DNA of 31,777 nt. It comes from Euryarchaeota archaeon UBA242 (GTDB taxonomy: Archaea; Thermoplasmatota; Poseidoniia; Poseidoniales; Poseidoniaceae). The DNA is taken from positions 1 through 31,777 of the forward strand of contig DAJY01000029.1 of the NCBI GenBank assembly GCA_002499015.1, given 5' to 3'. Numbering within the stretch: the first letter of the stretch is position 1; every line of letters starts with the position of its first letter. The translations under genes and the position numbers were made by a program. A model generated the notes under the pieces. The model made no database searches. It saw only the letters and a list, made by a program, of their open reading frames with translations, and had not been told where the DNA came from. Below are positions 15,134 to 23,293 of the stretch, in pieces.

Positions 15134-16228
15134 ATGCTTGTTACAATTACAGTTTGTGTCCGAGATGGGGTGCAATGGATTGATGGTTGTCTACAAGCAT
15201 TACTCAATCAATCATATCGTCCCTTAGAAATAATCGCAGTAGACGATGGTTCATCCGACCAATCTTGTGAGGCATTACGCAAGTGGCACGATCCTGAAGG
15301 TGAAAATGGAATTCCAGTCCGGGTAATGTCACAAAACGCACTTGGCTTGTCGGCTGGTAGAAGATTAGCAGTTGAAAATGCCCAAGGGGAATGGGTCGCG
15401 ATAACGGATATTGATGTTCGTCCGGAGAGAGACTGGATTTCAAATTTAGTCGCAGAATCGAATCCAGTCAGTGCTAATGAAAAAGTCGTAGCAGTTACTG
15501 GGCGGACTATTTTCGAATCAGCAGACGATGTAGTGAGTTTAGTTCGTTCCGTTGAAGTTGCACAGAAATATCGTTCTCGTCCGCGACGTACATCACTTGC
15601 AAATGGTCCTTGTTCAATGTTTAATCGCGAAGCCTTGCTCAATGTTGGAAGTTTTGACCCATTGTGGTATCATGCAGAAGACATGGAAGTAAGTCTAAAA
15701 TTAATCGAGTCGGGTGGCACTATTGTTTACGCACCAGATGCAATTGTAAGCCATGTTGCTGAAATCGGTCAAAAGCGATTCCTCGGCAAGAGGCGAAGAG
15801 ATGCTCGCGGACATTTGAGAATCGTTCGTAAATATCCGAGGAAAAAAAGAGTTGGTCCTGGTTTTGATTTCATAGGTTCTTCGAAGATGGTACTGGCAAT
15901 AGCTCCATTGTGGATCACAGCAATCGTTTCAGGATTGCCATTCATTTACAATTTCTATCTCAATCCGGAATATTCATGGCAAGTGGCTCAGCATTGGTGG
16001 CAGACAAGATTCCTTCTAATCACACTAGCATTGCTATTTGCTCACGAGTTAGTACTGTGGAGAGGTCCACTGGGCGTGGTCAATCGTGGAGCGATTAGAG
16101 GCAGCCCTGGAAGAATTATTGTTGCAATCTTCAAAGTGAGGAGATTAACCTTTAGGTGGTCTATCGCATTATGGCAGGGAATTCTGTTGGGAATTTCCGA
16201 TGCGATTCGCGGTAAAAACGGTCATTGA
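15134..16228 (+). CDS. family 2 glycosyltransferase with C-terminal membrane helices
   Basis: This 364-residue GT-A enzyme transfers a sugar from a nucleotide-sugar donor. The N-terminus has TITVCVRDGVQWIDGCLQAL and the nucleotide-binding VDDGSSD (DD at 37-38). The metal-binding DID lies at 92-94, and acceptor-side motifs FDPLWYHAEDMEVSLKL follow. After residue 250 there are two hydrophobic stretches (about 251-275 and 293-309), so it is membrane anchored with the catalytic part in the cytoplasm. It probably acts on lipid-linked glycans or surface polysaccharide. It starts 12 bp after the CoA-synthesis fusion and is surely co-transcribed, though no metabolic link is evident. Confidence 0.92.
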   Translation: MLVTITVCVRDGVQWIDGCLQALLNQSYRPLEIIAVDDGSSDQSCEALRKWHDPEGENGIPVRVMSQNALGLSAGRRLAVENAQGEWVAITDIDVRPERDWISNLVAESNPVSANEKVVAVTGRTIFESADDVVSLVRSVEVAQKYRSRPRRTSLANGPCSMFNREALLNVGSFDPLWYHAEDMEVSLKLIESGGTIVYAPDAIVSHVAEIGQKRFLGKRRRDARGHLRIVRKYPRKKRVGPGFDFIGSSKMVLAIAPLWITAIVSGLPFIYNFYLNPEYSWQVAQHWWQTRFLLITLALLFAHELVLWRGPLGVVNRGAIRGSPGRIIVAIFKVRRLTFRWSIALWQGILLGISDAIRGKNGH

Positions 16229-16318
16229 ATCTATTGCTGACCCAAATATACTCTACTGATAATATCCTTTGTTCTTGATTTAGATTAGGTGTGTGTTTTA
16301 TTTCTTTTTATCATCAAT
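16229..16318 (+). terminator. T-rich region after the glycosyltransferase
   Basis: This 90-bp gap between convergent genes contains GTTTTATTTCTTTTTATC near its right end. Such T-rich tracts on the coding strand are the usual archaeal termination signal. There is no strong hairpin. Confidence 0.4.
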
Positions 16319-16648
16319 TCAGTAGGCTTTAATGAGGGCTTGGCAGCGATGTAAAAGTTGTTCAATTTCGGTCTCTAAGACTTCTTGTCTTTCTTTAAAC
16401 TTCAATGTGCTTTTTCCCGATTTGTGCGAATGTAATGCTAAAGGGAGGATGTCTGAATGATAATACAAAGGCAAGACATACAAACCCACATGTTCTTTTT
16501 GGATTCGAACAGTCACGAAAGGACGCCTCTGCATCGTTTCTATTCGGAGGTCACCTGGTTCATCACAAACTAGATTCAAAGTTGAGCAGTTAATTCTTAC
16601 AATTTCGGCTAATTCCGACCAAAGAAAGATGAGCCTATCATTTTTCAT
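16319..16648 (-). CDS. DUF1801-like small protein
   Basis: This 109-residue soluble protein resembles the DUF1801/YdhG-like family of small alpha-beta proteins. The matching parts are the VGLYVLPLYYHSDILPLAL strand-helix unit and GKSTLKFKERQEVLETEIEQLL at the C-terminal end. The molecular role of the family is not known. A strong GGGAGGAA Shine-Dalgarno 4 nt before the ATG fixes the start. The AT-rich upstream region (16649-16801) holds TTTAAG- and TTAAT-type boxes that could be its promoter. It is monocistronic and converges with the glycosyltransferase. Confidence 0.75.
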   Translation of the reverse strand: MKNDRLIFLWSELAEIVRINCSTLNLVCDEPGDLRIETMQRRPFVTVRIQKEHVGLYVLPLYYHSDILPLALHSHKSGKSTLKFKERQEVLETEIEQLLHRCQALIKAY

Positions 16649-16785
16649 CAGATTCCTCCCTTACCAACTGTATGTAGTGATGCGGACTGCTTAAAGTTGT
16701 GCGACACTAATCGCAGATTTAATCATTAATTAACGAGAATCAATAATTACCGTTAATACTTAGGTGATGTTCTATACATCAAAAT

Positions 16786-16808
16786 AGACTGGAGTTTCAA
16801 CTCAGTCT
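16786..16808 (-). terminator. hairpin terminator of the 190-residue membrane protein gene
   Basis: On the minus strand AGACTGAGTT is followed almost at once by AACTCCAGTCT, a near-perfect inverted repeat with one bulge that overlaps the stop codon. ATTTTG comes next. The shape resembles an intrinsic terminator, which is less usual in archaea than a plain T-tract. Confidence 0.45.
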
Positions 16809-17374
16809 AGGTTGACTTCGCCTTCAGGTACACGGGAGGCATGATTCAATGCGAATCCAAAAGCGATCAATGCAATACTTACTGAATAGACACCAGGGTC
16901 CATCCATCCCATGTAATTAATTCCAAAATAGATGTAGGACAAGAATCCAAACAATGTAGACCAAGCAGCAAGAGTACGTTGGATGCCACCTTCCTCGGCA
17001 TCTATTGAAGCAAGTGCAGGCCAAGTATCATTTACAACTAATCCCAAGATAAATCCTGGAACTCCATCTTCAGTTTTTGCATATGAGTTTAATCCGAAGT
17101 ACAGGAATAGTGAGCAAATAGCGATGAATACAGCGTCAGATGCAACAAATTGTACAGAATCAGATTTCAGTTCATAAGCAAGGTTTGTCATTTCGAAAGT
17201 AAATAATCCGCCCCAAGAGTAATGGTAGCTAGGGTGGGCAACTCCAAAGATGTTGAGAATTGCTAAGGCTATCCCCCACATTGAAAGACCGATGAACCAA
17301 TTAGCGGTAACCTTTGAAGGGTCAGTAATCATGGAAATAATTCCACTTTGTTTGTCAACTAGTTCACTGCTCAT
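16802..17374 (-). CDS. uncharacterised multi-pass membrane protein
   Basis: A 190-residue protein with about four membrane helices: WFIGLSMWGIALAILNIFGV, FVASDAVFIAICSLFLYFGL, WSTLFGFLSYIYFGINYM and YSVSIALIAFGFALNHAS. Between the first two is a polar loop with paired aromatics (HPSYHYSWGG). The termini are acidic (EGEVNLD). I recognise no family. A TTATAT box about 26 bp before the ATG implies a leaderless transcript from its own promoter, and a hairpin overlaps the stop codon, so it is probably monocistronic. Confidence 0.8.
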   Translation of the reverse strand: MSSELVDKQSGIISMITDPSKVTANWFIGLSMWGIALAILNIFGVAHPSYHYSWGGLFTFEMTNLAYELKSDSVQFVASDAVFIAICSLFLYFGLNSYAKTEDGVPGFILGLVVNDTWPALASIDAEEGGIQRTLAAWSTLFGFLSYIYFGINYMGWMDPGVYSVSIALIAFGFALNHASRVPEGEVNLD

Positions 17375-17397
17375 ATCTGTGCCGACCTACCATGCGG

Positions 17398-17403
17398 ATA
17401 TAA
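17398..17403 (-). promoter_or_regulatory. TATA box of the 190-residue membrane protein gene
   Basis: TTATAT on the minus strand, centred 26 bp before the ATG at 17374, predicts a transcript that begins at the start codon. Confidence 0.5.
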
Positions 17404-17478
17404 GAACACCGAATCGCAAATGAGAATATCCTACAACAAATGGACAATCGTTGTGGGTATAAACAGTCAGTAATGAAA

Positions 17479-18720
17479 TCAAAGACGGGTTTGATAGCGA
17501 TAATTTTTATCAAATATTCCTACCATTTCTGGTTCGGCCTCACCCATGATTTTCATTGGTTCAACATTAGATGGAATACATGAATTAATTTCCTTTGTTC
17601 GACCCATTCTGCCACGACTAATTACTCGGGCAGTAATTAGCCCAAGCATATCTAGATTAGAGATAAGCATCCTTACTCTTCTCTGAGTTAGTGCATTTTG
17701 CCCGACCGATAAACATACTTGCGCATAGATGTCTTGGACTTGACCAGTTTCAATATTTTTCAAACCATACTTTTCATTGATTAGTATAGCGGAAAGAACT
17801 AATTTTTGTTGTTTTGGAAGTGATGAGATTACAGGTGTAATTTGGTCTGCTTCAATTTGAGATTGAGCGATGCGTACGTGCTTTATCATGACCGAATTTT
17901 CACCTTCTTCATCAGCCTTTTCAGTTGAAACCCTCAACAATTCAAGAGCACAACGTGCATCACCATGTTCTTGAGCAGCTAGGGCGGAGCATAATTGGAT
18001 AACTCCATCGTTTAGAACCCCTTCTTTGATTGAAGTTGCGGAACGTTGACGCAGAATATCTTGTAATTGAGATGCATCATATGGGTTGAAGATGACATCT
18101 AATTGTCCTAGACGGGAACGAACGCGAGGGTCAAGGAATTCTGTGAACTTCAAATCATTTGAAATTCCGATGACACAAGATCTGGAATTTTTCAAAGATT
18201 GATTGAGATTTGTTAAATTGTACAGCAGATCATCTCCTGCCTTTTTGACAAGATGGTCAATTTCATCGAGTACGATGATAAACACTCCACCCTTTGAATC
18301 CATTCTTTTTACCAATTCACTGAATACTCTATCAACTGGCCAACCAGTGAATGGAATTTCATCAATTTCGTATGATTCAGATAGAGAATTTCCAATGTGA
18401 GCCAAGACTCTATATTGGGTATCAATTTGCCTACAGTTTACCATAATAGTATTGACATTCCGGCCAATTCTAGACCCCTTGGTTTCCAATTGATCACAAA
18501 CGTAAGATGCAACTGCAGTTTTACCAGCACCAGTCACTCCATATAGGGTCATGTTGGATGGAATATTCCCATTTAGAGCTTCTACTAAATTCATAGAAAG
18601 TGCTTTGATTTCTTTCGTACGATGAGGTAGTTCACTAGGAGTGTGATTGTCTCTCAACAAATCCTTATTTACGAATAGGGTTTTTCTATTGATAATATCG
18701 TCAAAGATATTGTCAGACAT
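17479..18720 (-). CDS. cdc6: Orc1/Cdc6 replication initiator
   Basis: This archaeal AAA+ ATPase binds origins and loads the MCM helicase. From the chosen ATG it has 413 residues. Walker A is GVTGAGKT (61-68) and Walker B is FIIVLDEIDHL (147-157). The sensor-1 region holds SCVIGISNDLKF, followed by the arginine-containing DPRVRSRL. The C-terminal third is the winged-helix DNA-binding domain (LPKQQKLVLSAIL onward). The ATG at 18720 has GGAGAT just upstream and is preceded by a TATA box at 18799-18805. An upstream in-frame ATG at 18783 would lie too close to the box and adds an odd N-terminus. Origins often lie beside cdc6, and the 355-bp gap upstream is AT-rich. Confidence 0.95.
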   Translation of the reverse strand: MSDNIFDDIINRKTLFVNKDLLRDNHTPSELPHRTKEIKALSMNLVEALNGNIPSNMTLYGVTGAGKTAVASYVCDQLETKGSRIGRNVNTIMVNCRQIDTQYRVLAHIGNSLSESYEIDEIPFTGWPVDRVFSELVKRMDSKGGVFIIVLDEIDHLVKKAGDDLLYNLTNLNQSLKNSRSCVIGISNDLKFTEFLDPRVRSRLGQLDVIFNPYDASQLQDILRQRSATSIKEGVLNDGVIQLCSALAAQEHGDARCALELLRVSTEKADEEGENSVMIKHVRIAQSQIEADQITPVISSLPKQQKLVLSAILINEKYGLKNIETGQVQDIYAQVCLSVGQNALTQRRVRMLISNLDMLGLITARVISRGRMGRTKEINSCIPSNVEPMKIMGEAEPEMVGIFDKNYRYQTRL

Positions 18721-19075
18721 TTTTGCATCTCCTATTAGTATTCGTGCCGTTTGCCGGGAGGGCAGATGCGCGATATAATTCATGAGTCCGAGGCCCCCTT
18801 ATATGCCTGCCCACTGATGCGATAATGATTGTCGGATTTGGATATTAAATAGAATTTAATTTTAGTATATTAACTCTCAATTGAAATCATCCGTTTTCGT
18901 AAAAAATAACACAATTTTGCTTCCGGTTTCCTGTAAGAAAGCCGCGTTAATATTTTTTCCCCGAAAAGAATAGTCGGAATAAAATAGTTCCATTAGGCAG
19001 TATATTTTTCACACCATCATTTCCACTCTAGAAAATGTTTTACTTTTTTTTTCATCATGCAAAAACCATGGAAAA
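18721..19075. other. AT-rich gap upstream of cdc6, candidate replication origin
   Basis: This 355-bp gene-free stretch lies between cdc6 and the metallo-beta-lactamase gene. The core (18840-19010) is extremely AT-rich, for example ATATTAAATAGAATTTAATT. It contains AGGAAACCGGAAGC (minus strand), TTTTTTCCCCGAAAAG (a near-dyad), and TTTCCACTCTAGAAAATG at 19020-19037. The last of these loosely resembles origin-recognition boxes of the TTCCAnTGGAAAC type. No clear repeated box array was found, so origin status rests mainly on position and AT content. Confidence 0.35.
18799..18805 (-). promoter_or_regulatory. TATA box of cdc6
   Basis: On the minus strand GCATATAAGGGGG is a good archaeal TATA element. 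A start about 25 bp downstream, near 18777, leaves a leader of about 57 nt with GGAGAT before the ATG at 18720. This supports the shorter Cdc6 reading. Confidence 0.55.
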
Positions 19076-19858
19076 TCAATTCCAATTATTACCGTCCCAG
19101 ATTAAACTGATTCCATCATGGGCGTGGGTAACATTGCTAGAAAATTCAGGGTATTCGTTGCTCATCAATACATCATATTCCGAATCTTTCATATCGAGAT
19201 ATGTATGTGTTAGTAGTAATTTGGTATCAGGAACTTGATGCGATAGTGCCTCTATGTGCGATGGTTTGTGATGCTCTTCACTCTGAACCCATTCAGGAAT
19301 CCCCATTTCAATAATTGCAATACTAGAACGCTCTATTGCGCGGTAAAGAGTATCACAAGGCCCAGTATCGCCGCTATGGACTAGATTTGCTCCCGATGAA
19401 TGCTCTAGGCGATAGCCGTGTGGGTCAACAGATGCATCATGATTTACTCTAAATCTCTCAAATGTCCAATCATTAACAGTTCCAGTATTTTCTTCAACCC
19501 AATTAATTGTTTGAAAGATTTCTTCTAAGGAGCCTGGATATGCTAATTGGCAAAGTTGCCATAATCTCTCCTTGACCAATTTAGAGCCAACAATAGTCAA
19601 CGGCTTGACCATGCCCCTATCTGAAATATATCTCCGTTCCAATAATAGGAAAGGGAAACCAAATACATGGTCGCCATGAACATGTGTTACGAATATCGTT
19701 TCAATTTCTGAAACCACGATTCCGGCTCTTCTCAAACTAGCCAGAGCGGTAGGCGGTACATCGATGATATGTTTCCGATCGATGCAACAAAATGAGTGAT
19801 GACGGCCATGTGGCAAGAATGCATTGCCTGTGCCAAGCATCAAAATCTCATGCGCCAT
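19076..19858 (-). CDS. metallo-beta-lactamase fold hydrolase, RNase Z-like
   Basis: A 260-residue protein carries the dizinc motif THVHGDH (H59, H61, D63, H64), followed by VFGFPFLLLERR. This resembles the THxHGDHxxGLPGLL of tRNase Z and related arylsulfatase-like enzymes. The later metal ligand block is VHSGDTGPCD, and LLLTHTYLD supplies a further His. Length and motif order suit a short RNase Z type, which removes tRNA 3' trailers, but other hydrolases share the pattern. It lies 49 bp after the CysJ-like reductase on the same strand. Confidence is high for the fold and moderate for tRNA processing. Confidence 0.85.
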   Translation of the reverse strand: MAHEILMLGTGNAFLPHGRHHSFCCIDRKHIIDVPPTALASLRRAGIVVSEIETIFVTHVHGDHVFGFPFLLLERRYISDRGMVKPLTIVGSKLVKERLWQLCQLAYPGSLEEIFQTINWVEENTGTVNDWTFERFRVNHDASVDPHGYRLEHSSGANLVHSGDTGPCDTLYRAIERSSIAIIEMGIPEWVQSEEHHKPSHIEALSHQVPDTKLLLTHTYLDMKDSEYDVLMSNEYPEFSSNVTHAHDGISLIWDGNNWN

Positions 19859-19907
19859 AAAACCTCTACCTACAACTATCGCTTGAAGTCATTGGAGAAA
19901 TTAATGA

Positions 19908-21134
19908 TCAATATACATCACGTAGGTAACGCTTCTGTTCTCTCATCATAGTTTTCTCAATGAAGAAGGTAGCATCCTCTTCAGACATACCACCATGTTC
20001 CATTGCGATTTCAATCAAAGCGCGATGAACATCCTTTGCCATTCTTTGTTTATCGCCACAAATATAGAAATAAGCACCTTCTTCAAACCATTGCCAAACT
20101 TCAGCACCATTTTCTTTTAAGCGGTTTTGTACGTATATTTTCTCGGCTTGGTCTCTGGACCATGCTGTTGTGAATTTATAGAGGTCTCCTCCGTTTAACC
20201 AAGATTCAATTTGCTCCTTGTAATAGAACTCAGTTTTTTCGGATTGGTCTCCAAAGAAGAGCCAATTTTTCCCTGTACCTTTATCGTGGACTCTTTGTTC
20301 CATGAAAGCACGGAAAGGTGCGATACCAGTTCCAGGTCCTACCATGATAATATTAACAGATTTATCTTCCGGGAGAATAAATGATTTTGTTGGTGACATA
20401 AATACTCCAATTTCCTTTCCACTCACATCGACTTCATCTGCCAAGTATAGTGTGCACATTCCTCCACGAGTCCTGTCGTGGTATGTGAAACGAACAATTC
20501 CTACAGTTAATTCGACCTTGCCAGGATGGGCATCAAGTGAAGATGCAATCGAGTATAGGCGAGGCTTCAATCGGTCTGCGATATTCAAAAACTCGGATGC
20601 AGAATAACTAACATCAAATTCACGCATAATGTCGACATAATCTCTTGTCCAAAGATAGTCTTCTATTGCAGCTGCATCCGATGTGATAGCGGCTACCTTT
20701 GAAACAGGGTCGTCTGAACCAGAACTGGAAGGAAGTGTATTAGCGATTTCTTGACCATTTCTAGTTCTTGAAATAATATTGATAGATATTTTAATTCCAG
20801 TGGATACAATTTTTTCAGTTAATGAATTAACAAATTTCTTATTGGCCATATGCACTTCAAAATCTCTTTTCAATGCAGAATACAGGTCTCTTTCACCATT
20901 ATGAGTTGTAACGATTTCATCTCGGTCCCATCCTTGTATCTCAATAAGTTCTTCAACGATATGCGGTGGATTTTCTGCGATAACTCCTAGGGCATCGCCC
21001 ACCTTGTATTCTATATCGGAATCACCCAATTCAAAAACGACGTGCCGAGTCTCTTTACTGGACCCTTCTCCATTGAGGATATAGTTCTCTGAAATAGTAG
21101 TCATATACGGGTTTTTTAGAGACCAATTGGACAT
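19908..21134 (-). CDS. CysJ-like flavoprotein reductase lacking the FMN domain
   Basis: This 408-residue protein corresponds to the FAD/NADPH half of sulfite reductase alpha subunit and cytochrome P450 reductase. It has an FAD-binding beta barrel with a helical insert, RLYSIASS (193-199 region), GMCTLYLAD (about 225-233) and the NADP-binding GPGTGIAPFRAF (266-277). Later come the CGDKQRMAKDV segment and the terminal RYLRDVY aromatic. The N-terminal flavodoxin domain of canonical CysJ is absent, so it must hand electrons to a separate FMN or iron-sulfur carrier. ATG at 21134 follows a GGTGGTGG stretch and is preferred over the in-frame start at 21152. The oxidised partner is not in the window. 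The PaaA-like oxygenase is one speculative acceptor. Confidence 0.88.
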   Translation of the reverse strand: MSNWSLKNPYMTTISENYILNGEGSSKETRHVVFELGDSDIEYKVGDALGVIAENPPHIVEELIEIQGWDRDEIVTTHNGERDLYSALKRDFEVHMANKKFVNSLTEKIVSTGIKISINIISRTRNGQEIANTLPSSSGSDDPVSKVAAITSDAAAIEDYLWTRDYVDIMREFDVSYSASEFLNIADRLKPRLYSIASSLDAHPGKVELTVGIVRFTYHDRTRGGMCTLYLADEVDVSGKEIGVFMSPTKSFILPEDKSVNIIMVGPGTGIAPFRAFMEQRVHDKGTGKNWLFFGDQSEKTEFYYKEQIESWLNGGDLYKFTTAWSRDQAEKIYVQNRLKENGAEVWQWFEEGAYFYICGDKQRMAKDVHRALIEIAMEHGGMSEEDATFFIEKTMMREQKRYLRDVY

Positions 21135-21239
21135 TATACCACCACCAGCCAAGGCTGATATTGAAAGCCATAAGGCGTTTGTTTATCATCATTCGCTCAA
21201 ACTGTCTTTGAGCGATATTGTCAAACTAAATATTATTGT

Positions 21240-21761
21240 TCATTCTGCAAAAACTGGAATAGGAATACTTTCTACTGGAATGCCTTGAGCCCGAGCAATT
21301 CCTTCCATGCGCTTAGTCCAAACCGAATCAGGTCCTGGGAATGAAAGCATATGTGTTGCTCTTTTCAACATCTTCTCTGCAAGGCTGGTATCCGCTTCAG
21401 GCCGTCCAGTATCACTCGAATTGTTTGGTCTTGGTGTTGCCCAAGCTTCTGTGAATACTGCAATTGGAATGTTGATATTGTCAGCCCATCTTTCGGCGAT
21501 AAAATCGACTCCGCTCGCCCCACCCAATATCACTAGATCAGGGTATTCATTCTTCTGAACCCAGTTTTCTAATTGCTCCTCTAGCCATGAATAATCATAA
21601 AACTTAGAATTTCCACATATTACGAGATTTACTACAAGTCCACTCTTGTTCAAATCCTTTCCTGCTAATTCGTCGACGACCTCTGCTCCTGTTTTCTTGC
21701 CTTGCACCATGTTCATACAGCAATCTACTAGTAAAAAAACATTACTGTACTTTTGCATCAT
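21240..21761 (-). CDS. SLOG-fold (DUF2493/YpsA-related) protein
   Basis: Residues from about 45 onward match the DUF2493/SLOG pattern: VVNLVICGNSKFYD (strand and Gly-rich turn), DLVILGGASGVDFIAERWAD, then HMLSFPGPDSVWTKRM and a final ARAQGIPVESI. SLOG proteins bind nucleotides or nucleotide-like ligands and often act in ligand sensing or nucleotide processing. The exact role here is unknown. The frame is open to 21866, but that leaves only 25 bp to the divergent biotin carboxylase. ATG at 21761 (about 173 residues) fits an ACAATAAA box 24 bp upstream and gives a leaderless transcript, so I prefer it. Confidence 0.75.
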   Translation of the reverse strand: MMQKYSNVFLLVDCCMNMVQGKKTGAEVVDELAGKDLNKSGLVVNLVICGNSKFYDYSWLEEQLENWVQKNEYPDLVILGGASGVDFIAERWADNINIPIAVFTEAWATPRPNNSSDTGRPEADTSLAEKMLKRATHMLSFPGPDSVWTKRMEGIARAQGIPVESIPIPVFAE

Positions 21762-21780
21762 TTTCGCCCATTTTAGGATG

Positions 21781-21830
21781 TTTATTGTCACACAATTGAC
21801 GCTGATGGCAAATCTGCCATTCACAATAAA
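21781..21830. promoter_or_regulatory. symmetrical bidirectional promoter with central palindrome
   Basis: The same box, ACAATAAA, occurs on the minus strand at 21781-21788 and on the plus strand at 21823-21830, one facing each divergent gene. Between them is ATGGCA-AATC-TGCCAT (21805-21820), a perfect 6-bp inverted repeat. The left box is 24 bp from the SLOG start. The right box would start transcription near 21852, 40 nt before the biotin carboxylase ATG. This looks like two TATA elements sharing one operator. Confidence 0.45.
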
Positions 21831-21891
21831 CCGCTTGTGGTGTAATTTCACAACCGTTGGCATCATAGGATAGATTCACTTCGGGCGGATT

Positions 21892-23232
21892 ATGGGATTC
21901 AAACGTGTTCTCATTGCAAATCGCGGTGAAATAGCGTTGCGTATATTGCGAACGCTTAGAGATATGGGGATTGAAGTAGCAATTATCCATGGTAAAGAAG
22001 ACCGATTATCTCTCCCAGTCCGTCTTTCAGATTTCGCTTATCCCAATTACAAAAGTAACCCTCTAGATTCTTATCTTAATATTGAAGATGTAATTACTGC
22101 CGCCAAAGAATTACAATGCGATGCAATTCATCCAGGTTACGGGTTCCTAGCAGAGAATGCAGTATTCGTAGCGCGTTGTGCTGAAGAAGGAATTACCTTC
22201 ATTGGCCCTAGCGCTGAAGTCATCACATTATTAGGTGATAAAATTGAGGCTAGAGCAGCGATGGAGGCTGCGGGACTACCTACTGCAAAGGGTTCTTCTG
22301 AGCCAATATCTTCTGCTGCTGTTGCTATTACATTGGCTGCAGAGATTGGTTATCCAGTTATTATCAAAGCAGCTGCTGGTGGTGGCGGAATCGGAATGCA
22401 AATCGTATCCAAATCGGATGAGTTCGAGAACGCATTAAAGTTATGTCAATCTCGTGCAAAATCTGCATTTGGCGATGAAAGGGTTTTCGTTGAAAAATAT
22501 ATTCAAGGGGCTCAACATATTGAGTTCCAAGTTCTAGCGGATGGAAAAACTGCAATTCACTTTGGAGAGCGATTTTGTTCTATTCAACGACGACACCAAA
22601 AATTGGTTGAAGAGGGTCCGTGGTTAGATGAAAAGACGCGAGCAGAGATCGGAGAATTAGTTTGCCGCGGTGCAGAATCGGTTGGCTACAAAGGCCTTGC
22701 AACATTTGAATTTTTACGAGATGCAAAGGGTGATTTCTACTTCCTTGAAGTGAACCCTAGAGTGCAAGTAGAACACACGGTTACAGAATTGATAACCGGT
22801 TATAATTTGGTTGAACTTGGGATAAGAGTCGCACAAGGTGAAAAATTACCGCTTAAACAAGAGGATATTGTAATTAGAGGTCATGCAATACAGTGCAGAA
22901 TTAATGCCGAAGATCCAAAAGAGTTCATTCCAAGTCCAGGCCGACTATGGGAGTGTCATTTCCCTTCGGGATTCGGAGTTAGATGCGATACTCATGCTTA
23001 CCCAGGTTACGAAATGCCGGGATGTTTCGATTCCCTCTTAGCCAAATTATTGGTTTGGGGGCGAGACCGAGAAGACGCTATTTGTAGGATGAAAACGGCC
23101 CTCGATGAAACTATCATCACTGGAGTTGAGCACCTAATTCCATTGCATAGAAGAATAATGGATGAAGAGGACTTTATTGATAGAAACATCACAATACAGT
23201 ATATTGAGATGCATAGTGAATTACTCGGCTGA
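21892..23232 (+). CDS. accC: biotin carboxylase (acyl-CoA carboxylase subunit)
   Basis: This is the ATP-grasp enzyme that carboxylates biotin with bicarbonate and ATP, for acetyl- or propionyl-CoA carboxylase. The N-terminus has RVLIANRGEIALRILRTL. The glycine-rich ATP loop is KAAAGGGGIGM, and the biotin/ADP motif is FCSIQRRHQKLVEEGP. The catalytic block is FLEVNPRVQVEHTVTELITG. Its 446 residues match stand-alone AccC. There is no biotin-carrier domain, and no carboxyltransferase lies nearby, so the partners are elsewhere. It shares a symmetrical promoter with the divergent SLOG gene. A SelB-like gene follows on the same strand after 61 bp. Confidence 0.95.
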   Translation: MGFKRVLIANRGEIALRILRTLRDMGIEVAIIHGKEDRLSLPVRLSDFAYPNYKSNPLDSYLNIEDVITAAKELQCDAIHPGYGFLAENAVFVARCAEEGITFIGPSAEVITLLGDKIEARAAMEAAGLPTAKGSSEPISSAAVAITLAAEIGYPVIIKAAAGGGGIGMQIVSKSDEFENALKLCQSRAKSAFGDERVFVEKYIQGAQHIEFQVLADGKTAIHFGERFCSIQRRHQKLVEEGPWLDEKTRAEIGELVCRGAESVGYKGLATFEFLRDAKGDFYFLEVNPRVQVEHTVTELITGYNLVELGIRVAQGEKLPLKQEDIVIRGHAIQCRINAEDPKEFIPSPGRLWECHFPSGFGVRCDTHAYPGYEMPGCFDSLLAKLLVWGRDREDAICRMKTALDETIITGVEHLIPLHRRIMDEEDFIDRNITIQYIEMHSELLG

Positions 23233-23293
23233 TAACTTCTAACATTCACTATCTAAGCGATTGTATCAAGAAGGCGCGTCAAGTCGGCGTTTC

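Noticed and set aside
16500..16511. GTTCGAATCC on the minus strand, identical to a tRNA T-loop
   Set aside because: The flanks do not form a T-stem or any cloverleaf, and the bases lie inside the DUF1801-like coding region.
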